Positions 56,328 to 64,000 of a stretch of DNA of 64,000 bases are shown piece after piece. The position numbers and the translations under genes are program-made. The stretch's first letter is position 1. The number at the start of each line of letters is the position of its first letter. A model generated the notes under the pieces. It was given only the letters and a program-made list of their open reading frames with translations. It was not told where the DNA came from and did no database searches. This DNA is from Schistocerca nitens (lineage: Eukaryota > Arthropoda > Insecta > Orthoptera > Acrididae). Location of the stretch: positions 376,277,348 to 376,341,347 of the forward strand of contig NC_064614.1 of the NCBI RefSeq assembly GCF_023898315.1, in the 5' to 3' direction.

Positions 56328-57885
56328 CAGGGTGTTACAAAAGGGTACGGCCAAACTTTCAGGAAACATTCCTCAAACACAAATAAAGAAAAGAGGTTAT
56401 GTGTATATGTGTCCGGGAAGCCTTAATTTCCATGTTAGAGCTCATTTTAGTTTCGTCAGTATGTACTGTACTTGCTCGATTCACCGCCAGTTGGCCCAAT
56501 TGAAGGAAGGTAATGTTGACTTCGGTGCTTGTGTTGACATGAGACTCATTGCTCTACAGTACTAGCATCAAGCACATATGTACGTAGCATCAACAGGTTA
56601 GTGTTAATCACGAACGTGGTTTTGCAGTCAGTGCAATGTTTACAAATGCGGAATTGGCAGATGCCCATTTGATGTATGGATTAGCACGGGTCAATAGCCG
56701 TGGCGCGGTACGTTTGTATCGAGACAGATTTCCAGAACGAAGGTGTCCCGACAGGAAGACGTTCGAAGCAATTGATCTTCGTCTTAGGGAGCACGGAGCA
56801 TTCCAGCCTATGACTCGCGACTGGGGAAGACCTAGAACGACGAGGACACCTGCAATGGACGAGGCAATTCTTCGTGCAATTGACGATAACCCTAATGTCA
56901 GCGTCAGAGAAGTTGCTGTTGTACAAGGTAACGTTGACCACGTCACTGTATGGAGAGTGCTACAGGAGAACCAGTTGTTTCCGTACCATGTACAGCGTGT
57001 GCAGGCACTATCAGCAGCTGATTCGCCTCCACGGGTACACTTCTGCGAATGGTTCATCCAACAATGTGTCAATCCTCATTTCATTGCAAATGTTCTCTTT
57101 ACGGATGAGGCTTCATTCCAATGTGATCAAATTGTAAATTTTCACAATCAACATGTGTGGGCTGACGAGAATCCGCACGCAATTGTACAATCACATCATC
57201 AACACAGATTTTCTTTGAACATTTGGGCAGGCATTGTTGGTGATGTCTTGATTGGGCCCCATGTTCTTCCACCTACGCTCAATGGGGCACGTTGTCATGA
57301 TTTCATACGGGATACTCTACATGTGCTGCTAGAACATGTGCCTTTACAAGTACGACACAACATGTGGTTCATGCACGATGGAGCTCCTGCACATTTCAGT
57401 CGAAGTGTTCGTACGCTTCTTAACAACAGATTCAGAGACCGATGGATTGGTAGAGGCGGACCAATTCCATGGCCTCCACGCTCTCCTGACCTTATGGGGG
57501 CATTTGAATGCTCTTGTCTACGCAACCCCGGTACCAAATGTAGAGACTCTTCGTGCTCGTATTGTGGTCAGCTGTGATACAATACGCCATTCTCCAGGGC
57601 TGCATCAGCGCATCAGGGCTTCCATGCGACAGAGGGTGGATGCATGTATCCTCGCTAACGGAGGACGTTTTGAACATTTCCTGTAACAAAGTGTTTGAAG
57701 TCACGCTGGTACGTTCTGTTGCTGTGTGTTTCCATTCCATGATTAATGTGATTTGAAGAGAAATAAAGTGAGCTCTAACATAGAAAGTAAGCGTTTCCGG
57801 ACACATGTCCACATAACATATTTTCTTTCTTTGTGTGTGAGGAATGTTTCCTGAAAGTTTGGCCGTACCTTTTTGTAACACCCTT
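56328..57885 (+). mobile_element. Mariner/Tc1-superfamily element with ~120-bp TIRs
   Basis: The left TIR starts cagggtgttacaaaagggta at 56328. The right TIR ends aggtacggcc-type sequence inverted, then gtaacaccctt at about 57885. The arms stay alignable for about 120 bp. The left flank has a TA at 56326-56327; the right flank has TA at about 57886-57887. Confidence 0.92.
56636..57686 (+). pseudogene. Mariner/Tc1-superfamily transposase, 3' frameshift
   Basis: The ATG at 56636 opens about 290 clean codons. The N-terminus has MFTNAELADAHLMYGLARVN and ERRCPDRKTFEAIDLRL (helix-turn-helix region), then GRPRTTRTPAMDEAILRAI. The catalytic domain follows: NVLFTDEASF (first Asp, 57092-57121), QHVWADENPHAIVQSHHQHR, LNIWAGIVGD and MWFMHDGAPAHFS (second Asp, 57361-57399). 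At PWPPRSPDL (57469-57495) a small deletion removes the segment with the third catalytic residue and shifts the frame. The C-terminus continues in another frame to about 57686 (GHLNALVYATPVPNVETLRA, ending GGRFEHFL). The family cuts and pastes at TA. This copy should be dead, but its TIRs look usable by an active relative. Confidence 0.9.
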
Positions 57886-57887
57886 TA

Positions 57888-58915
57888 TATTGCTTCTTAA
57901 TTTCAAATATTTTTACTGTTTTACCTAGAATATCTTTCAACAAATGAATCTGCAAGAAAAGTGGTTTATATAGGATGTTATGAGAGGCCGGTGGGCTGTG
58001 TTGATTAGAGTAGCTGTCACACTCTCTCTTAGCTGTAAAAATAGTGGAATACGTTGGTAGTGGGCCTTGTAAAACTATAGCTCTAGGAATCCTACACATA
58101 TTATTCTTTCTCCTTTCATTATTTTATTTCATTTATTATGTTTAGTAGTAAATGTAATTGCGTTTAAATATTGCAAAGACATTTATGTGAAGTGTTTCAG
58201 TGTGTTTGTGTATATATTTGCTATAAGAGAGGCTGTCTGGACTGTTGAAGCTGACAGATCGTGTGGTAGGTTCTGTGACGTGGAGACGCTGATTGTTGAC
58301 GTGGTAGAATGACTGTTCTGTTGGCTTTCGTGAGTTAGGAAACGTTCAATTAATATGTGCATAGTATCAACATGAATCACAGACAGACAGTAACTACTGC
58401 GAAGGGTACGATGTGCTTTCATTTCTTGGTGGACCAATGCCAGTTTTCTCGTGTGAAAGTGACGGACATCGGTGGATCGCTGTTGGAACAATGCGTCTGC
58501 CTGATGATAGAGTTAGACATCGTGAGGGTTGTGCTTTGATGTTCATAAGATTTGAACTGTGTCATGTTGCTCTTTCGATAGTGACGTGGCGAAGGATATG
58601 GTATAGAAAAATATACTCTGAAAATACGTACTGTCACGGCTTTCAAACTTTGCACACTCTGGAACTGCAGTACCTCAACATCAAGTTCCCCATGACATGT
58701 GTCGTGTCGTTACCTGAATTAAGTATATGACGGATCTGGAATGTTAGTTTCGACGTAGACTTATCAGATACGAGCATAACATGTCGTCGTCGCCACACCA
58801 TCAAGGAATCCCGTAGTGAGGTAAGATTCAACAAATGCGAATGTTTTGAAAAGGTCTTCTAACTAGGATCAGGCACTCAATTAAAAAGTCCGTGTACTAT
58901 ATGTTTTATGTTTTC
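57888..58915. other. No recognisable feature
   Basis: Unassigned sequence. Overlapping short frames on both strands near 58360-58730 lack motifs. Confidence 0.5.
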
Positions 58916-58927
58916 TCTTTTAAACAA

Positions 58928-59117
58928 GCCGGCCGCTGGTGGCAGAGCGGTTCTAGGCGCTTCAGTCGGGAACCGCGTGACCGCTACGGTCGCAGGTTCG
59001 AATCCTGCCTCGGGCATGGATGTGTGTGATGTCCTTAGGTTAGTTAGGTTTAAGTAGTTCTAAGTTCTAGGGGACTGATGACCACAGATGTTAAGTCCCA
59101 TAATACGCAGAGCCATT
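58928..59117 (+). mobile_element. tRNA-derived SINE (family 1), complete
   Basis: Head gccggccgctggtggcagag at 58928, B box ggttcgaatcc near 58996. A perfect 12-bp TSD, tcttttaaacaa, lies at 58916-58927 and 59118-59129. Confidence 0.95.
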
Positions 59118-59129
59118 TCTTTTAAACAA

Positions 59130-61755
59130 AATGTTGTTCCAGTTACAATATTGTCTTAGATTGACAGCATTGTCACCGCAACATTAAGTACTAACATATT
59201 TATTTTCTCCACATCACTCACTACAATTTATGTGTTCATTTGTAAAATGTTCCCATTCATTCAGTGCATTTGACATCTTTTGCAGATTCTAATTTTCCAA
59301 GTGAGAACTTAAATTCTGAAGTGAGCATATTTGAAAACCACCATTATAATGCACCCGTGCGTACCTATCATATATTTGTGAAGTTCTGATTCGTGGAGAA
59401 CCGCATCAGGTGCTGAATTCATATCTCACAGCTATTCTACACGTGCTTGGGACTGGCGTGTCCGTGTTTTCCTAGTGACTTCATTGCTGGGTGCATGCGT
59501 ACTTATCATTCAACAACATTGTTACTACATAATTGTAGCAACTGCATATTATATTAGAAAACAGTTCTCATTTAATATTACTGCTCTTGCTTTTTCAGCG
59601 CTTCTGTAAGATATAGGGCTCGTATATGAGTACAGCTATATTGACTTTGGGTTGACAGTAAATAGTAAACAGCAAATTTAATTTCGTTCTTTGTACTTCA
59701 GACTCCCAGAGTGGATTTAATTACTATTTACTAACAAACTTCATTCAGTGTAATATAACGAGATTACCTCATCATTTGATTAAATGGTCATTTATACTAT
59801 TTGAATTTATGTCCACTATCCGTTGCGTAAAGAACATGTTAGCGTCTGTCTAATTAAAATATATAGCACTTCACGTTATCTTTATATTAAGTTCGCCACA
59901 GTAAACTTACGCCTCATTTTCCTATAATCATAGTTTTCACGTAAAACAATGTATTACTGTTTACCCGTTTCCCTTCTGTACTCGTCAAATTTTTCAGTTA
60001 ATTTCCATCTTTCTCCGCCTGTTTTCACATTGCCTGTATAAGCAAGTAGCCTTTCTGGCTTCCTCGCAGTTTTCTGATGTGGCACACTGTTTCAGTACGT
60101 TCCGAATGTGAGTGTTGAAACCGATTCTGGAAGGCAAAAATTTTTAACGAATCAGCTGAGGAAGAGTTATAGATCGCCTGACTGAAGTTGCTTCCTCTGT
60201 CTGGCTCCTATAACACCAGATTCGAGTTTTTGCCACTTCTCTGCCTGTACACTTCCCACGACCAACCTTTCTTCAATCGTTTGCCAGAAATTGGCTTCTG
60301 TTGACTATGGATAATGTGACTTTCATTCTTTGATGTCTGAAGAGGAGATACAGAGTTCTAACTGGTCTTCTAGTCTCGAGATGTTCTCCATAAAGTGGGA
60401 TTTGACTTGTAACACTAAACGGATTAAAACAGATAGTCAGTAAGAGAGTTTCTCGAGGAAGTAAAGCATAATGTTTTCATTTGTCAGCGTTTCTTCTCTC
60501 CTTTACTATTAAACGTTTCTTGTGTTTTATCAGTTAATTACAGTGACCAAAATAAATTGAGTAACGTTGATATGCAAAAGTAACATCAATGTAAGCAGAG
60601 GGTCAGTGAATGTTCTGGCCATGAATTCACTACATCAGCATCAGCACTATTGTATCACCCCATCTGCACATGTGCACCAAGGTCATTCCAGCAATCCTGA
60701 CACCGTCATGTCATGCCCCTGTGAAGGCCACCCCTACGACTCACTACCTACCCTCCACCCCTACGACACACTACCTACCCTCCCCACACCCACCTCCCCG
60801 TGTCCGCACTCTCCTTCACGCAGCGCCCCTGCGCTCCCGCTAAGCTAATGGAATGCAAGTTGAGCTCCTCACCCTTCAAACAATTTTAATTATAATTCAA
60901 TGGAGCGCACATTGTCATATTCTGCCCACCTCAAGTGCTACTAGCTGTAACAGCAGCAGCAATGATTGACTGTGAATGATTGTCAAGTTATATCCTATTG
61001 TTATTATTATTATTATTATTATTACGTGCAAGTGTTGTTATATGTTGGACTTTTTTATTATTGCTGCAGTTGAAGACACGCCGGTGCAGTACATGACACA
61101 GCAGCAGCCTCTCTTGACACGCTGTATTCCTGAATTGAACTATAAATAACTAAAATTGCTTGAAAGGTGAGGACCTTGCATGCCATTGGCCGAGCAGTGT
61201 TGTAGGAGCATGGGGGTGGTGGGGAGAGGGAGGAGGAGCACTAGCACTGGTGCACAGGGTAGGTGTGGACTCTGTGTCCAATGTTACTCCAACTGCAGTT
61301 CTGGCTAAAATACTTCCCGTTACGAGAGATTCATTGTAGTGTGAGGGTGATGAAATTTTTGTAGTGGAATACTTAGCTTTGCACTGTCGAATCTCCTCCA
61401 CCGATAAAGTCCATTAGGGGATGTACGTTGTAGATTTGCCAGGTTTTTGAACGTGATGTAAACTTTGATGTTAAAATAATATCTTCCAACACACTGATCA
61501 CTGATGAATCCTTTGAAAAGCAGATGTATTTTCTGTATGCATTTACAAATATGTTCCGACATGAACTGTCTTCTATCAACATGATGGACAAAGCAGCAAC
61601 TGTTACGGACTTTGCGTCATTACGTTGGCGAAACTGGAACTAGCTGAAGTTCTTTGGACCACCGAATGCATAGCCTTTCTTAACTATGTATGTTCGTCCG
61701 TCTATTGTTAAAAACAATTACATTTACTGATTTATAATGAAAAGTTAATGATCCA
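59130..61755. other. No gene found; C-rich and ATT microsatellite stretches
   Basis: Contains a C-rich stretch with a 27-bp direct duplication (cccctacgactcactaccta / cccctacgacacactaccta) near 60731-60783 and an (ATT)n microsatellite at about 61000-61023. No coding motifs. Confidence 0.6.
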
Positions 61756-61761
61756 CAACAA

Positions 61762-61803
61762 GCTGATGACCATAGATGTTAAGTCCCATAGTGCTCAGAG
61801 CCA
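61762..61803 (+). mobile_element. SINE (family 1) 3' fragment
   Basis: Only the 3' part is present: gatgaccatagatgttaag to gtgctcagagcca. A strongly 5'-truncated copy or a deletion remnant. Confidence 0.85.
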
Positions 61804-63116
61804 GTACGGCTTTAACGACGATGAATGGTGATTAATTTATGAATACTGTTTTAGTTATTGTTCTTTTGAATTTTCTGTGGAAATGAGGTTATAAAGTTAC
61901 AATAACAATACTTATCGTAAAATTGTTATTTACATCTTGATTTCAAGCTGTATTTTATTCCTAACATTAATGGAGATACCCTGGACAATAAAAAAGTTCA
62001 AAACAGAATTTCATGTTAAAGTTCCGTATTATAATTTCATAGTATCAAAATGACTGAAAATCAATAGTGTTTAAATAAGAATTTTCGAGACTCGTTAATG
62101 AAAAAGCTAATTACAACAGATCTACTTGGTTTTTCGTTATTGGCATGAAACATTAAATACATCAGATGACTGATAAATGTTCCAAAAGTCTGTTTTTAGA
62201 TAAGTTGAACTACATGAATTTTCTTAATTAATCGTTGATTTGACATTTCTTCTAACATTTCTATGAGACTGTAATAATGCAATCACGAGAATGAAAATAT
62301 AGATTTTGCTGAAGTTTACTACAGTATGTTGATTCAAAACATCTGGTTCACTTACTAATTATGGGTCTCTATTAATTACAGTTAAATGATCAGCAATAAT
62401 GTTAATGATGTTGATTCGGTATACAAGTGAATCATATAATTTAATTTGCTGATAGAAATTAAGAAAAACCATACATTATAACTTTTGTCCATCACATATT
62501 GTGGACTGGGTAATATACAATGTGATAAAGTTTTAAGGGTATCGAATCATTCATTAACTACCCTATAGCTAGTCCTATTACAGGTGTATGGGTGCTTTCA
62601 CAGCGCAGTGACTGGATGATGGTTGGATTCCCTCAATGTGATGATAAGAAAGTGCTGATCCTTAAGTCAGTAAATTTCTGGCCACAACAAACACTGGCCC
62701 TCTGTTAACACGAACATTTCACAAACTTTAAAATCTCTTTACTTTATATTTTATAGCTCAAGTAGATACACTCTGTGCCATACACAACCAGGGTTAGTAT
62801 TATTCAAATTACTTTAACTAGATTTTCCTACTGTCATTGTATGACTGGTTTATCCATCATATGATTTGGTCTAAGGCATTTTTGTGTCTTACTAATGGAA
62901 TAAGCTCGTTCTCAAAGAACGTAGACGCGAACCCAGAATATTCTTGCAGAAAAAATTATAACAATAAAGCAATAACAGTGACTAAGTTGCGTAACAGTAC
63001 ATATTCATCTGAAGAGTGAAAAATTAAGTGAGATTCTTAATTTTTCTTAAAAATCCATACATTTGACCTGGTTCAACAGCGAAAGCCGTTAATAACTGAG
63101 ATCACTACACACATTT
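61804..63116. other. No recognisable feature
   Basis: AT-rich, no motif. Confidence 0.55.
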
Positions 63117-63253
63117 TGTTCAAATAATTTACGGGTATGATGCCGGGTGACGTCGTCGACTACCGCCGATATTTCGACAGGGTGTGCTCCTGCCGAAATA
63201 TCGGCGGTGGTCGAGGACGTCACCCGGCAGCATACCCGTAAATTATTTGAACA
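63117..63253. mobile_element. Foldback/MITE-like hairpin, 63-bp arms
   Basis: Arms 63117-63179 and 63191-63253 around an 11-nt loop. The outer ends read tgttcaaataatttacgggt and its inverse. The inner parts are GC-rich (ccgccgatatttcg / cgaaatatcggcgg). Confidence 0.9.
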
Positions 63254-63454
63254 TTCAGTTCGCCAGGAAAAGTTAAGGTTATACATATTTTGGTCGCCTT
63301 ATAGCTTTAGGCACTGCTATCTTGAACTATGTTTCTCCATGAGTTCTGGAAAATGGCAAACTACACGATCTGGACCTCGCCTCAAGTTCTGGATTATCTG
63401 TTAGTAATATCGAAATTTTGTACATGGCTGCACGTTCAGAGACCGTGAATAGTT

Positions 63455-63746
63455 ACAATTGAAATAAAAACAGCCCCTCGGTAACTATTTTTAACAAATT
63501 AACCTAGTTTCAACACTGCTAGGAGTGTCTTCCTCAGAATTTAAAACAGAGAATGTTCTATGTTCTATAACATGGTTACAGAATTATGACTAACCATATC
63601 ATACGTTTTTAGTCATAATTCTATGACCATGTTATAGAATATAGACCATTCTCTGTTTTAAAATCTGAGGAAGACACTACTAGCAGTGCAGAAACCAGGT
63701 TAATTTGTTAAAAAGAGTGACCGAGGGCTGTTTTTCTTTCAATTGT
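63455..63746. mobile_element. Foldback element, ~138-bp arms
   Basis: Arms 63455-63593 and 63609-63746 with a 15-nt loop. The arms are about 90% complementary by eye, for example tttttaacaaattaacct and its inverse. Palindromic DNA transposon-like structure. No TSD identified. Confidence 0.9.
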
Positions 63747-63749
63747 GTT

Positions 63750-64000
63750 AGTAATATATTGGAATGATTAAACGTTTCACTAATATGGGAAGAATCTGCA
63801 TTAGCGAGTACAGCACTAAAATAAATCCCCCAAGCTTACATACGCAAACAGCACGTTTTATTGAAGCGTACTTCAGGATCAGGGATCGTAATATGTGAAA
63901 ATACGTTGTAGTCAGAAAACAGATTCACTTGGCACCATGATATTAGTGTTATGATTTACTGGTGAAGCTTTTGGAAAGCATTATCATGGAAAACCAAAAT
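63750..64000. other. No recognisable feature
   Basis: End of window, nothing identifiable. Confidence 0.5.

Overview
This window looks like intergenic or intronic DNA from a large, repeat-rich insect genome. The best fit is an orthopteran such as a locust (Schistocerca-like). That assignment is inference: I recognise the tRNA-derived SINE families, the Tc1-like families and a LINE 3' end made of TGTAGA repeats, but I could run no database search. I find no convincing host protein-coding gene, rRNA gene or functional tRNA gene. Almost everything identifiable is transposable element, and most coding remnants are broken.

Layout. 1-9.9 kb: a SINE with a perfect 15-bp target-site duplication (TSD), two decayed Tc1-like transposases, three more SINEs of different families, an LTR-like block and long stretches with nothing recognisable. 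9.97-12.63 kb: a 5'-truncated Jockey/CR1-like LINE inside a tRNA-headed SINE, both with TSDs. 13.7-16.4 kb: a zinc-finger (hAT-type) fragment, a truncated SINE and a 5'-truncated RTE-like LINE. 17.2-30.1 kb: a nest. A LINE was split at a TA by a Tc1-like element. That Tc1 was split by a roughly 8.2-kb LTR retrotransposon (18,343-26,532) and again by a 2.15-kb insertion (26,558-28,704). The LTR element has 553-bp LTRs, a CACG TSD and one intact 781-codon gag-like ORF, but no recognisable pol. 31.4-36.25 kb: another LINE split by a SINE, by a diverged solo LTR of the same LTR family, and by an RTE-like LINE. 36.9-40.3 kb: two diverged copies of an unclassified ~0.9-kb repeat in inverted orientation, one holding a 1.39-kb Tc1-like element. 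40.4-44.2 kb: a LINE split by two further LINE fragments. 46.45-47.05 kb: an inverted repeat with 153-bp arms differing at only two positions. 47.9-48.3 kb: a Mutator-like transposase fragment. 48.9-55.3 kb: a palindromic tRNA-derived element split by an essentially full-length I-type LINE (6.05 kb), itself split by a SINE, with 13-bp TSDs at both levels. 56.3-57.9 kb: a mariner/Tc1-superfamily element with ~120-bp TIRs and a nearly intact transposase. 58.9-64 kb: a SINE, a SINE fragment, microsatellites and two foldback elements.

How the parts relate. Insertion order can be read directly from the nesting. The LINEs supply the machinery that normally mobilises SINEs, and SINEs sit inside LINEs as well as the reverse. 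The most notable object is the LTR element that keeps an intact Gag-like ORF while apparently lacking protease, reverse transcriptase and integrase. It resembles the non-autonomous TR-GAG class described in plants and would need a partner element in trans.
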